Numbered from the stretch's first letter, positions 9,901 to 17,834 are shown. The stretch is DNA of 64,000 nt from Bacteroidales bacterium (GCA_021371955.1 JAJFVD010000006.1:110787-174786); one strand, 5' to 3'. Notes: generated from the letters alone by a model not told the origin. Numbers and translations are program-made.

Positions 9901-10207
9901 CAAGAACCATTTCTACGTAAGCTCTTCCATTAAGAGCTACCTCGATTGTTTTGTAACCGATTGAGCTAACGATTAGAGCGCCGTTGCTCGGAACGTTATT
10001 TAAGGTAAAGGTACCGTTTTCAGCAGTGTTAGTTGCTGTGGTTGTTCCTTTAAGAACAACGGTAACAAAACCTAAGGGCTGTCCATTTACATCTATTACC
10101 TTACCGGTAACGCGTACCTGTGCCCATGAATACACTCCTACAGTGAGGAGCAGCAGAGTTAAAGCAAATAGCTTGCTCACCCCTTTTAAATGCTCTTTTA
10201 CATTCAT
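6932..10207 (-). CDS. SusC/RagA-family TonB-linked outer-membrane transporter
   Basis: The 1091-residue protein has a signal peptide (cut after SWA, about residue 29), a carboxypeptidase-regulatory-like domain (about 31-110, VRVTGKVIDVNGQPL onward), a TonB box-like stretch, a plug (about 125-255, with VDGIPI and the SVLKGASATALYGSRAANG motif typical of SusC) and a long barrel ending RSYGFSLSFNF. It is the energy-dependent import channel that SusD covers as a lid. It is the first gene of the SusCD unit and has its own promoter and a leader hairpin upstream. The closest regulator is the membrane AraC protein encoded 260 bases upstream on the same strand. Confidence 0.96.
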   Translation of the reverse strand: MNVKEHLKGVSKLFALTLLLLTVGVYSWAQVRVTGKVIDVNGQPLGFVTVVLKGTTTATNTAENGTFTLNNVPSNGALIVSSIGYKTIEVALNGRAYVEMVLEEDAIRIDELVVTALGISREKKALGYAVQDVKGDELQKVRTSNVVSALSGRVAGVQISAASGQMGGGAKINVRGNTSLTGNNQPLFVVDGIPISNADFSYGATGGGGYDMGNLAGDLNPDDIESMSVLKGASATALYGSRAANGVVMVTTKKAKAAQKTFGVSVNSSVTIDRAAYVPKLQKEYGAGYAYSGAGTLDGFITATIGGKTYRTVDYGTDESWGPKYNASVKVLHWNAFDSWDTANYLVERPWIYPENDYMTYFQSGVNFTNNIQLAKSSEVGSFRMSYTNSDITGITPNSHLKRNTVSFSGTSVFNKYLDGWAAMNYVNNNTLGRPETGYGDRNPVQKMWQWSQTSLDYKALRSYENPDGSQRTWNRSSWDDGTPLYTDNPFWSAYKNYQNDRRNRVYGNAGINLKLTDWFKITGRVGLDYFNLSMEERFAVGSQATSEYYLDNREALEVTTELFANFNKRFMNDKMGVSALVGGSSSDRKSWRTGGITVGGLLIPNLYNLSNSATKATVYDTKTSKRINSIFGNVTLDYNQFVYLDITARNDWSSTLPASNRSYFYPSVNLSFVLTSLDALKELNWLSFAKLRGGWAQVGNDTDPYNLESYYTASTGGAFGKGADPRYNLPTTLANINLKPETTKSWEVGLEARFLDNRVGFDASYYQKNTYDQIVPVMVSGATGYTSKYINSGQMNNSGFELTLNVVPVKTTNFTWDIQLNASTLKNEVVSIAEGLDYLNLQNAPFRVKSGAFKGSSYPVIYGTGFVYDDAGNKLINPSTGYYAATPIQPIGNATPNFTAGLTNSFSFKGFDMSILIDMQRGGHMYYTSYMWGMYSGLLAETAIQDGIDIRDKGVTIDGYYGKYDAATKKFVYTTATGAVSTTPVKNTSALDAESWGVYHYDQNDESNVFSTDYIKLREVRLGYTVPSKFTGPIKQLRVSAFGRNLAIFGAATQHFDPEYLQMAGSNAQGIEGGYIPSTRSYGFSLSFNF

Positions 10208-10241
10208 AAAACAGTTTTTAGTTTAGTTTGAAATTTAGGTG

Positions 10242-10261
10242 ACCTTATTTTGACATAAGGT
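10242..10261 (-). promoter_or_regulatory. Inverted repeat at the susC transcription start
   Basis: ACCTTAT (10242-10248), a 6-base spacer, then ATAAGGT (10255-10261) form a perfect 7-bp inverted repeat. It lies just downstream of the predicted -7 box, so it covers the expected transcript start. It could be an operator for the adjacent AraC-type regulator or a leader hairpin. The sequence alone does not decide. Confidence 0.45.
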
Positions 10262-10265
10262 GAGA

Positions 10266-10295
10266 CAAATTTAAGAAAATAATTTTCATATCAAA
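10266..10295 (-). promoter_or_regulatory. Bacteroidetes-type promoter of susC
   Basis: On the minus strand TTTG (10295-10292), 18 bases, TAAATTTG (10273-10266). This matches the known Bacteroidetes primary promoter (TTTG at -33, TAnnTTTG at -7). A start near 10258 gives a leader of about 50 nt. The remainder of 10208-10466 is AT-rich and otherwise shows only a weak hairpin (TTCGG 10436-10440 with CCGAA 10450-10454) after the AraC gene. Confidence 0.65.
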
Positions 10296-10466
10296 GTAAT
10301 TTGAATGAAAGTTATATGCATTATAAGTAAATATTTAGCATAAAAATTTGCATTTCTTATTATATATTATAAGGCTGAGACATCATTTTAGTTTTGATAT
10401 CATACTTTTTTTCACAGATGATAATTGATAAGAAATTCGGTATAAAAATCCGAAAAAAAGTGAAAC

Positions 10467-11630
10467 TTACTGATTTTCACGCATAGTTTTTCTATACTGA
10501 CCGGGAGTCTGACCCGTTGCTTTTTTAAATGCACGGAGCAAAGAGTTAACAGATGCAAAGCCAGACTCTTCTGCAATAAAATCAAGTACATAGAGATTAT
10601 TTTCCTGAAGCAGTTTTTTTGCGTAAACAACTCTGTAGCTATTTATTAAATCGGAAAATGTTGTTCCGAAATCCAGATTCACAATATTTGAAATATAAGA
10701 TCTGTTCGTGTTGAGTTCAGAAGACACATCCGTGATTCTTAAATCGGTTTTACGGTAGAATTCTCTTTCTGTCAAAAGTATTATAAGGTCTCTCTTTATT
10801 TTATCTCTGGTTTTCTCTTGTACAGAAAGGCAGCTCTCTTTGGGAATAACTTTAAACATCATATCTTTCCTGAAGTCGCGGATGGAATGTGTCTGTTTAA
10901 ATCCAAGAAAACCTATAGAAAACAGCATTATACTAAAAACAAAAGACGGTATAGCCAGGAGTGCGGCAGATTCTGCGAAATAAGCTCTCCCGATTATTCC
11001 GGATATAATGGCAAAAATTCCTGTCAGTATCATTATTATAGTCATCAACCTGACCCATGTTAAATTTTTGCCCTCGGTGGACGAGTAAAATTCTTCAATG
11101 CTCCTGTTGTATTCGGAAATATATTTCCTGCTGTAGTAGATAAATGGGACGACCTGGATAAGAAAGGTGACTCTCCCGGCCTTGTATATAATTTCACCGG
11201 CCTTTCCCATCGGGGAGAAGATGAAATCTACTTTTCCCTTGTATATAACCTTATGGGCCAGTTCTCTCAGTTCCTGCTCATCCAGCAAAGAATAAATGAT
11301 TGCAAGGCATGCTCCGAAAAAAAATGCGGGAAGCAGGGTCCACAATACAACCGGATTAAAGACTATATCTTTTGAAAGAAGGCGGATGTAAATATAAAAA
11401 AGAGGAAAAACCGACAAAGAGGACAAAGTGTATAATGGGTCTATTATAGTGTAAAATTGCTCACTTGACGAAAAAAAAACGATATGGGAAAAATAGAGAA
11501 TGGTAGAAACGGACATGAAAACTCCCAGCGCAGTCTTTGCTTTGTCACTCTTTCCTGCATCCACCAGCAAAGCCACTGCCCAAAAGAAGCAGACAAACAT
11601 AGGCATATACAGAATTATGACTTCAGGCAT
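10467..11630 (-). CDS. Membrane-anchored AraC-family transcriptional regulator
   Basis: The 387-residue protein has an N-terminal half with about seven hydrophobic segments (residues about 3-235) and a C-terminal AraC/HTH_18 domain (about 285-380). In the latter the first helix-turn-helix is LRITDVSSELNTNRSYISNI and the second is FIAEESGFASVNSLLRAFKK, followed by GQTPGQYRK. Such multi-TM AraC proteins in Bacteroidota are thought to sense at the membrane and bind DNA from there. It lies directly upstream of susC and in the same direction, so SusCD is its likely target. It is divergent from the SIMPL gene, and the two share a 50-base promoter region. Confidence 0.9.
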   Translation of the reverse strand: MPEVIILYMPMFVCFFWAVALLVDAGKSDKAKTALGVFMSVSTILYFSHIVFFSSSEQFYTIIDPLYTLSSLSVFPLFYIYIRLLSKDIVFNPVVLWTLLPAFFFGACLAIIYSLLDEQELRELAHKVIYKGKVDFIFSPMGKAGEIIYKAGRVTFLIQVVPFIYYSRKYISEYNRSIEEFYSSTEGKNLTWVRLMTIIMILTGIFAIISGIIGRAYFAESAALLAIPSFVFSIMLFSIGFLGFKQTHSIRDFRKDMMFKVIPKESCLSVQEKTRDKIKRDLIILLTEREFYRKTDLRITDVSSELNTNRSYISNIVNLDFGTTFSDLINSYRVVYAKKLLQENNLYVLDFIAEESGFASVNSLLRAFKKATGQTPGQYRKTMRENQ

Positions 11631-11638
11631 TATAATTG

Positions 11639-11661
11639 TATATTTGTCAATACCAAAGATA
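11639..11661. promoter_or_regulatory. Overlapping divergent -7 boxes (AraC gene / SIMPL gene)
   Basis: TATATTTG on the plus strand (11639-11646) fits a -7 box for the SIMPL gene at 11681. TATCTTTG on the minus strand (11661-11654) fits one for the AraC gene starting at 11630. No clear -33 TTTG is seen for either. The two promoters face past each other within 25 bases and should compete. Confidence 0.45.
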
Positions 11662-11680
11662 AAAATTTTTACAATTTATT

Positions 11681-12376
11681 ATGAAAAGAATTACATTACT
11701 CATTACGGCTCTGTTCTTCTTTCTGACCGGAATGGCACAGGAAAAGAATTTCATTGACTGCAACTATATTGAGATTACAGGACGTGCACAAACTGAGGTG
11801 GCTCCCGATGAAATTTATCTTAACATAACAATTAGCGAGAAAGAAAACAAAGGAAAGGTATCTCTCGAAAAACAGGAAAAGGAGATGTTTAAGAAGCTCA
11901 CCTCACTTAATATTGATTTGGAAAAGAACATGACAGTCCTGGACATGAATAGTTTTTACGAAAAATATATTCTCAAAAAAGACAAGATACTTATTACTAA
12001 ATCCTATATTTTAAAAGTAGGTTCGGCAGATATGACTGCAAAAGTTTTTGCTGCACTGGAAGAGGTAGGAATCTCTGATGTAAATATTGCGAAAACCGCT
12101 TTGAGCAATGTTGATAAAGTTCGCGACGGAGTAATGGAAAAGGCAGCTGTCAATGCAAAAGACAAAGCAGTATTGCTGGCAAATGCATTGGGCAGGAAGG
12201 TGGGAAAAGCAATTTTCATTCAAAACTACGACAACTATTCGATGCAGGTAAGAGGTGTACAGCCTATGACAAAAATGTCAATGGCCGAAAGTGCCGATAG
12301 CTTTATTTCTCCTGTACTTGAATTTGAAAAGATTCGGTTTGAGCACACAGTATTGGTGCGGTTCGAGCTTGAGTAA
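11681..12376 (+). CDS. SIMPL-domain (DUF541) periplasmic protein
   Basis: The 231-residue protein has a signal peptide (MKRITLLITALFFFLTGMAQ, cut about residue 20) and a SIMPL/DUF541 domain (about 27-230), recognisable from IEITGRAQTEVAPDEIYLNITISE and from the later block of helices and strands ending HTVLVRFELE. Family members are periplasmic or outer-membrane associated and poorly understood; some have been linked to stress or membrane integrity. It stands alone between a divergent regulator and a downstream terminator. No functional inference from neighbours is safe. Confidence 0.82.
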   Translation: MKRITLLITALFFFLTGMAQEKNFIDCNYIEITGRAQTEVAPDEIYLNITISEKENKGKVSLEKQEKEMFKKLTSLNIDLEKNMTVLDMNSFYEKYILKKDKILITKSYILKVGSADMTAKVFAALEEVGISDVNIAKTALSNVDKVRDGVMEKAAVNAKDKAVLLANALGRKVGKAIFIQNYDNYSMQVRGVQPMTKMSMAESADSFISPVLEFEKIRFEHTVLVRFELE

Positions 12377-12400
12377 TATACTTGAGTAATATAAAAAAGA

Positions 12401-12441
12401 AGGCAGGCATAGAAACTAACCCCCAATCTATATGCCTGCCT
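12401..12441 (+). terminator. Terminator of the SIMPL gene
   Basis: AGGCAGGCAT (12401-12410) pairs perfectly with ATGCCTGCCT (12432-12441); a T-rich stretch (CTTTTT) follows 10 bases later. Between the SIMPL stop and this stem a 12-base sequence containing GAGTAATATA is directly repeated. Confidence 0.6.
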
Positions 12442-12553
12442 CAAATGTGACTTTTTCAACCACTTTTGTTATACAAATATATAAATAGATTTTATAAAAA
12501 GTAATAATTTTCGATTTATTTAAAAAAAATTATAACATTTTTTGCCATATCTG

Positions 12554-12566
12554 TTACTAATAGTAA
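12554..12566. promoter_or_regulatory. Perfect 13-base palindrome upstream of the MATE gene
   Basis: TTACTA-A-TAGTAA is an exact odd palindrome 44 bases before the MATE start. Its position in an otherwise featureless AT-rich 230-base gap (12377-12609) makes it a candidate operator for the exporter. No TetR or MarR gene lies next to it. Confidence 0.35.
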
Positions 12567-12609
12567 TCAAATCAGCAAGATTTCAACACCTCATAACTTA
12601 GAATAATAA

Positions 12610-13932
12610 TTGCACATCAATCCCTACAAAAATAATCTTAATATTGCCCTGCCAATTATATTATCCCTGGCAGGGCAATCTGTTGTTCAAATGGTGGACA
12701 GTATAATGGTGGGCCGGTTTGGTGCTGCACCTCTTGCTGCGGTTTCTTTTGCCGGAGCAATAATTATGAATATAATGGTTTTTGGAATAGGCCTTTCAAT
12801 AAGCCTCACTCCTGTTGCAGGACAGTTTTGGGCAAGAGGTGAATACAGGATTGTCGCCGGATATTTTCAGAACTCAATAATTGTCAATCTCATTTCTTCT
12901 GTATTACTTGTCATGATTCTAATTGCCATTATACCTCTCCTTGGTTTAATGGGACAGCCTCCCGAGGTTGTTGCGCTCTCTTATAACTATTATATTCTGG
13001 TTAGTGTATCTGTAATTCCCATGATGCTTTTTCTCACGTCTAAACAGTTTATGGAGGGAATCGGAAATACAAAAATCGCAATGTATATAACCATCATTGC
13101 AAATCTGGTAAATATTATCCTGAACTATATTCTCATATATGGAAAGCTGGGGGCACCACAAATGGGAGCAACCGGTGCCGGAATTGCAACTCTCATTTCC
13201 AGGCTGATAATGCCGGTTATTTTTGCAGCAATATTGCTTAAAAATATCCGATACAGAAGATTTTTAAACATGTTCGACAAAAAACTCTTTTCTTTTAAGA
13301 AACAGCTTGAACTAATTAAAATAGGCGTTCCAATTTCCGGACAAATGGCCGTTGAGTTCTTTTCCTTAAGTTTTATAACGGTTATGATGGGATGGATAGG
13401 CACAAATGCACTTGCCGCAAACCAGATTGCCCTTACCATGATAAACTTCACATTTATGATTTCGAATGGAATAGCAGGTGCATCAACAATCCTTGTAAGC
13501 CATGCAATTGGCATGAGAGACACAAAAACTGCGAGAAAAAATGGTTTTGCAGGGATGCATATATCTCTTGTATTCATGGGCTTTTTCGCATTAATTTTCA
13601 TGTTTTTCGGAGAGGAAATTTCATCGGTGTTTACATCCGACACGGATGTAATAAAAATTGCAGGAAAAATATTTATTGTAGTGGCTTTATTCGAATTATT
13701 TGACGGATTACAGGTTACTGCACTAGGAGCTCTGCGGGGGCTAACAGATGTAAAAAGGCCCATGTTCATTGCTGTTTTTTCATATTTATTTGTCTCTTTG
13801 CCTGTCGCATATGTTTTTGGGTTCGTTTTCAATTTGGGAGAGGCCGGGCTTATGTCAGGATTTGCCTTTGGTTTACTCGCGGCATCTGTATTGTTTATAA
13901 TTCGATTCAATTACAAGACGCGCAGCATATAA
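12610..13932 (+). CDS. MATE-family multidrug/cation exporter
   Basis: The 440-residue protein has about 12 hydrophobic segments in two homologous MatE repeats (about 10-220 and 235-430). The opening LPIILSLAGQSVVQMVDSIMVGRFG is characteristic of the family. It exports cationic drugs or metabolites in exchange for Na+ or H+ across the inner membrane. Translation starts at a TTG; no ATG fits the conserved N-terminus, since the first helix begins within ten residues. It is followed by the 89-nt repeat element and the serine hydrolase, which has its own promoter. Confidence 0.92.
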   Translation: MHINPYKNNLNIALPIILSLAGQSVVQMVDSIMVGRFGAAPLAAVSFAGAIIMNIMVFGIGLSISLTPVAGQFWARGEYRIVAGYFQNSIIVNLISSVLLVMILIAIIPLLGLMGQPPEVVALSYNYYILVSVSVIPMMLFLTSKQFMEGIGNTKIAMYITIIANLVNIILNYILIYGKLGAPQMGATGAGIATLISRLIMPVIFAAILLKNIRYRRFLNMFDKKLFSFKKQLELIKIGVPISGQMAVEFFSLSFITVMMGWIGTNALAANQIALTMINFTFMISNGIAGASTILVSHAIGMRDTKTARKNGFAGMHISLVFMGFFALIFMFFGEEISSVFTSDTDVIKIAGKIFIVVALFELFDGLQVTALGALRGLTDVKRPMFIAVFSYLFVSLPVAYVFGFVFNLGEAGLMSGFAFGLLAASVLFIIRFNYKTRSI

Positions 13933-13935
13933 AAT

Positions 13936-13966
13936 TTTGCTGCCATTTTATCTTTTTCTATTTTTG
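13936..13966 (+). promoter_or_regulatory. Promoter driving the repeat element and serine hydrolase
   Basis: TTTG (13936-13939), 19 bases, TATTTTTG (13959-13966): both boxes and the spacing fit the Bacteroidetes -33/-7 consensus. The predicted start falls at about 13972, at the first bases of the repeat element, so the element would form the entire 5' leader of the downstream mRNA. Confidence 0.6.
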
Positions 13967-13970
13967 GACT

Positions 13971-14059
13971 ATGAAACGAGCATATTCAATAAGCGCAAAC
14001 TTGCATGAAAATAATACATGCGAGTTCCATCCGACCATTAAAATCAAAATTATTTACGG
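13971..14059 (+). repeat. 89-nt dispersed leader element, copy A
   Basis: This stretch aligns without gaps to 53635-53547 (minus strand), with 82 of 89 bases identical. It ends exactly at the ATG of the serine hydrolase, as copy B ends exactly at the ATG of tgt. A perfectly conserved core contains a 10-bp stem (13998-14007 with 14017-14026, one G-U pair) around the 9-base loop AAAATAATA. It also reads as a 30-codon frame (MKRAYSISANLHENNTCEFH at its start) whose TGA overlaps the hydrolase ATG. Because all five substitutions within the frame shared by both copies change an amino acid, RNA or DNA structure, rather than the peptide, seems to be what is kept. Confidence 0.8.
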
Positions 14060-15379
14060 ATGAAAAGAAGCAAAAAGCTATCCAGTGGAAAAATTTTAGT
14101 CCTATCTCTTTTTTTAATAATTTCCGTAAGTCTGGCATTCGGATTCCGAGATGTCCTTAAGGGGGCAGCAGCAAATCCGATTGCAAAGGATGAGGATCTC
14201 CCGATGGCATTAAATCTTCTTTTAAGCAATGAATTAAGCGATTTCCCCGAGACAAAGAAACTGGACGGGCAAATAGACCGTTTTATGCGTGAATGGCGCA
14301 TAAAGGGAGCTTCGCTGGCAATAATGAAGGATGAAAAGCTGATATATACTAAGGGGTACGGATGGGCAGATGAAGAGATGAACGTAAAGGTTGAACCCAG
14401 ACATATTTTCAGGATAGCGTCTGTTTCCAAGCTGATAACAGCTGTTGGCATAATGAAATTAGTTGAAGACGACAGCATTTCTTTAAAAAGCAAAGTGTTC
14501 GGACAGGGGGGAATCCTTGATTTGCCTCAGTTTCAAAACATCAGTGACAAAAGGATAAAATCAATTACAATTGAAGATTTGCTAAGACACCGGGCAGGTT
14601 TCACTCTGGGGGCAGGAGATCCGATGTTCATTACTACAACAATAAGCAAAAGAATGAGTCTTGATTCGGTTCCTTCTCCGGATGACGTTATAGAATATGC
14701 AATTTCTCGCAGACTTGGCTTCGCACCCGGTAACGGCACAAGATATTCCAACCTCGGATATGTAATTCTCTCAAGGGTTATTGAACAGGTGAGCGGAAAA
14801 CCATATGAAGATTATATAAAGGAGAGGATATTGAACCCGGCAGGAATTTATGACATGCATCTTGCCCATAACCTTTACAGCCAGAAATTCCCAAACGAAG
14901 TGAGGTATTATGAACCTGAAAACGAGGTACCTGTTGAGGCGTTCGACGGTAGTGGCGCAATGCTGCCAAGATGCTACGGCGGTAATAATATCGAGGGGCT
15001 CATGGGTGCCGGAGCATGGGTTGCATCACCATCGGAACTTTTACTTTTTGTAGCATCTATTGACGGCAGGCCGGACATTCCGGATATCATCAATGAAAAG
15101 AGTATTGAAATTATGACAACCAGTACTTCCCAGATACTGCCTATAGGATGGGCTAAAGTTAATAAAAACGGAGACTGGTCAAGAACAGGCACCCTTTCCG
15201 GGTCGAGTGCTCTGTTAAAATACCAGAGAGACGGCATTTCATGGGTTTTTATTACAAATACAAGTTCCTGGAAAGGATCTACATTCCCTCGGCAAATTGA
15301 TGCCATGTTCAGGAAAAGCGCCTCAAAAGTGAGCCAGTGGCCAAAAAGAGACCTGTTTGAGCTTAAAACTCAACAGTAA
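14060..15379 (+). CDS. Serine hydrolase of the beta-lactamase / penicillin-binding-protein class C fold
   Basis: The 439-residue protein has an N-terminal membrane or signal segment (about 11-29) and a beta-lactamase-class-C fold. The active-site S-x-x-K is SVSK (Ser121, Lys124), the second motif is Y-S-N (229-231), and a third-strand motif RTGTLSG lies near residue 375. Such enzymes act outside the cytoplasm as D-alanyl-peptide hydrolases or esterases; substrate specificity cannot be told. Its start codon overlaps the end of the short frame in the repeat element (ATGA), so translation coupling is possible. Its 3' end overlaps the convergent TonB receptor gene by 17 bases. Confidence 0.9.
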   Translation: MKRSKKLSSGKILVLSLFLIISVSLAFGFRDVLKGAAANPIAKDEDLPMALNLLLSNELSDFPETKKLDGQIDRFMREWRIKGASLAIMKDEKLIYTKGYGWADEEMNVKVEPRHIFRIASVSKLITAVGIMKLVEDDSISLKSKVFGQGGILDLPQFQNISDKRIKSITIEDLLRHRAGFTLGAGDPMFITTTISKRMSLDSVPSPDDVIEYAISRRLGFAPGNGTRYSNLGYVILSRVIEQVSGKPYEDYIKERILNPAGIYDMHLAHNLYSQKFPNEVRYYEPENEVPVEAFDGSGAMLPRCYGGNNIEGLMGAGAWVASPSELLLFVASIDGRPDIPDIINEKSIEIMTTSTSQILPIGWAKVNKNGDWSRTGTLSGSSALLKYQRDGISWVFITNTSSWKGSTFPRQIDAMFRKSASKVSQWPKRDLFELKTQQ

Positions 15380-17789
15380 TCCCCAGTGTCGGGACAAGCG
15401 TTCCCTCTGTTAGCTCTATTTTCTTCATCATATACCTCTGCTGAATATAAGGAGCATCCGGGTTAAGAATGGTGCCGGTACTAACCAGCACATCTGCGTT
15501 TCTGAACCTGGTGTTAAGGGCATTCTGAATATCAACATAGACTTTCAGGGCAAACTTGTTAAAGTAGAAATCTTTGTCAAGTCTAAGGTCTAGCTGGCTA
15601 AAGACACCAAGGTATCTGGTGTTGTAATATTCATAGTTAAAATAACCTCTCCCGCTTGCATCCCATGCCGATACCAGTGAAGACTTGTCTTCATCGAGCG
15701 GGGTATACGGGCTGCCTCCTGAATACCGGAATTTTGCACCTATCCTGAAGTTTGCAGGCAGTTTATAACCGGCTGATATATTCATAAGCCTGCGGTTATC
15801 CCACGACCTTGGAATAACTTCTCCTTCTTTTGAAAGAAACAGGCTTCTGAAAACTGTAAGTGAAGCTAACAGGTTAAATTTATCTGTAACAAACCACCTT
15901 ACCGAAAGCTCCGCACCATATGAACGGCCTTTTATGGTTGATGTTATCTCTTCATTACCCACAACTCCGTAGTTTATGCCTTTCCCTTCAACAGGAATCG
16001 AATCGGCAACAGAATACATTCCATTGAAATTCCATTTGTGAAACAGTTCAAATGTCGCCTGAAATCCTGAATCGTTTCGATAATCGGCACCTATAACAAC
16101 CTGATCCGAACCGATATATTTCAATCCCTTGTTTACATATTCCCCGTTACTGTTTTTAAAGCCCATTGCGGTGAGTGGCGGAAGCTGATAATACCTTCCT
16201 GCACTGGCATTCAGGTAAAAATCTTTTGCAATCTCGTACGAAACGGATGCCCTTGGAGAAAACTGATTAAAAGGATTTGCCATTTGAGAAGAGTAGCTGT
16301 TTCCGTCTGCCCTTGCTCCGGCATTTGCAGTAAATCTTTTATCCGGTGATGTATAATTGATGTTTGCAAAAGCAGAATACTTTAAAAAAGAGAGATTGGT
16401 TGAGTAATTTACAGTAACCGGATTTTCAAGAAAAATCTTCTGATATGTATTGTTTGAATAAGTCGGGAGTTCTGTTCCAGCTCCAAGAGTGAGACGGAAA
16501 TCGGAAATTTTTGAAACGTTTTCTATACGGAATTTTGTCTCTTGTTCTACTGAACGGTATTTAAGTGAGAGATTCTGCTCGGAAGAATAATCGTTATTGC
16601 TGTATTTTGTGTTTCGGTTGTTTAGATAACTATGGCTCAGGTACAGGTTCATCGTGTTGTTGCCATAGTAGTGCCTGAAAATTGTTCCAAGTGTGAATAC
16701 CTCTTGCTGAATAACAGGAAAATAGGCAAGAATGTATTCATTGGACTCTTTGCCGCCGGTATCTTCATTCAGGGTCATATTGTCGAATCCTGCAATTCCG
16801 ATAAAGATGAGTTCATGCTTATTGTTAAACCTTGTCTTAATCTTGAACTGTGCGTCTGTAAATGACGGAAGGAAAGGAAGTCCAATTGCTTTGAAAAGCA
16901 GCTGAAGATAGGATGTTCTGGCAGATACAAGATAGTTTGTCTTTTTAGAAAGATGCCCGCTGGATGTTATTCCTGCCTCCGAAGCTCCTATTGTGAATTT
17001 ATATCTGTTTTTGACAGGATCTCCTTCTTTTAGTTTGAAATCAAGAACCGAACTCACAGCTCCGCCTCTTGCCACAGGGAACGATCCGGCGTAAAAATCC
17101 ACCTCACGGATAAAATCTGCATCAATAATACCAACAGGTCCTCCGGACGAACCCTGAGTGCTGAAATGGTTTATTCCCGGTATTTCTATGCCGTCCAGAA
17201 AAAATCTGTTCTCGGAAGGCCCTCCTCCTCTTACCAACAAGTCGTTTCTATATCCTCCGCCTGCAACTGTAGCTACTCCGGGCAATGAACTTACAACTCT
17301 TGAAATGTCTCTGTTTGAACCCGGATTCCGCTCAATCTCCTGGACACCAATCGTGCGTTGAGAAAGTGGACTTTCCGGCAGCCTTCTGTATGGTTCGGCT
17401 TTTGGTTTTATAATAACCTGGCTGAGAAGAGTACTTTGTTCCTCAATTTCTGCCCTGACAAAATAACTCATGGGAGAGACCATAAATTCTTCGGAAATAT
17501 ACTGGTTGTATCCCAGCAAATCTATCTGCAGCCTGCATGCACCGGCAGGAACCCCCTCAATAATAAACATACCGGAGGTATCAGTAACAGCATATTTAGA
17601 ACCCTTCCATACAGAAACTGTTGCAAAAGGAACCGGTTCCCTTGACACCTTGTCAATTACTATTCCGCTTACATTATATAACTTCTCACTTATGCCGGCC
17701 GTAATGTTTTCAGGCGCAGCCAACAGCGGGAATGATGATAATAAAATACATAAAAGCAAAGAGGCTGATATGATATGTCCGAATCTCAT
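15363..17789 (-). CDS. TonB-dependent receptor next to the RND efflux operon
   Basis: The 808-residue receptor has a signal peptide (cut near LLA-AP, about residue 24), a carboxypeptidase-regulatory-like domain (about 40-125, YNVSGIVIDKVSREPVPFAT), a plug (about 140-255, with NPGSNRDISRVVSSLPGVAT and RGGGPSENRFFLDGIEIPG) and a barrel ending in LVPTLGITVEF. It lacks the STN domain of the first receptor, so it is not expected to signal to a sigma factor. It lies 79 bases downstream of the TolC gene on the same strand, so it may belong to the efflux operon. The substrate is unknown. Confidence 0.9.
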   Translation of the reverse strand: MRFGHIISASLLLCILLSSFPLLAAPENITAGISEKLYNVSGIVIDKVSREPVPFATVSVWKGSKYAVTDTSGMFIIEGVPAGACRLQIDLLGYNQYISEEFMVSPMSYFVRAEIEEQSTLLSQVIIKPKAEPYRRLPESPLSQRTIGVQEIERNPGSNRDISRVVSSLPGVATVAGGGYRNDLLVRGGGPSENRFFLDGIEIPGINHFSTQGSSGGPVGIIDADFIREVDFYAGSFPVARGGAVSSVLDFKLKEGDPVKNRYKFTIGASEAGITSSGHLSKKTNYLVSARTSYLQLLFKAIGLPFLPSFTDAQFKIKTRFNNKHELIFIGIAGFDNMTLNEDTGGKESNEYILAYFPVIQQEVFTLGTIFRHYYGNNTMNLYLSHSYLNNRNTKYSNNDYSSEQNLSLKYRSVEQETKFRIENVSKISDFRLTLGAGTELPTYSNNTYQKIFLENPVTVNYSTNLSFLKYSAFANINYTSPDKRFTANAGARADGNSYSSQMANPFNQFSPRASVSYEIAKDFYLNASAGRYYQLPPLTAMGFKNSNGEYVNKGLKYIGSDQVVIGADYRNDSGFQATFELFHKWNFNGMYSVADSIPVEGKGINYGVVGNEEITSTIKGRSYGAELSVRWFVTDKFNLLASLTVFRSLFLSKEGEVIPRSWDNRRLMNISAGYKLPANFRIGAKFRYSGGSPYTPLDEDKSSLVSAWDASGRGYFNYEYYNTRYLGVFSQLDLRLDKDFYFNKFALKVYVDIQNALNTRFRNADVLVSTGTILNPDAPYIQQRYMMKKIELTEGTLVPTLGITVEF

Positions 17790-17796
17790 ATAAAGA

Positions 17797-17834
17797 ATAT
17801 GTTGTTATTAATGATTTATCACACAACAACATAT
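17797..17834. promoter_or_regulatory. 10-bp inverted repeat between TolC and receptor genes
   Basis: ATATGTTGTT (17797-17806) and AACAACATAT (17825-17834) are exact inverted repeats 18 bases apart, filling most of the 79-base gap. No T run follows on the minus strand, so it is more likely an operator or an mRNA hairpin modulating receptor expression than a terminator. Confidence 0.45.

Noticed and set aside
10438..10444. A third CGGTATA box (plus strand) downstream of the AraC gene
   Set aside because: No GTAGGGT lies 15 bases upstream and no gene starts after it; it is part of a small TTCGG/CCGAA hairpin.
11500..11757. An 85-residue frame across the divergent promoter region
   Set aside because: It runs antisense through the AraC gene and out of frame into the SIMPL gene, and has no recognisable domain.
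13125..13910. A 261-residue frame on the minus strand inside the MATE gene
   Set aside because: It is the antisense shadow of a clear 12-helix transporter gene; its composition follows from the codon use of that gene.
13971..14063. The roughly 30-codon frame in the repeat element as a conserved peptide gene
   Set aside because: All five differences between the two copies within the shared frame are non-synonymous and none is silent, while the hairpin is untouched, so protein-level selection is not supported. It is kept as a possible coupling frame only.
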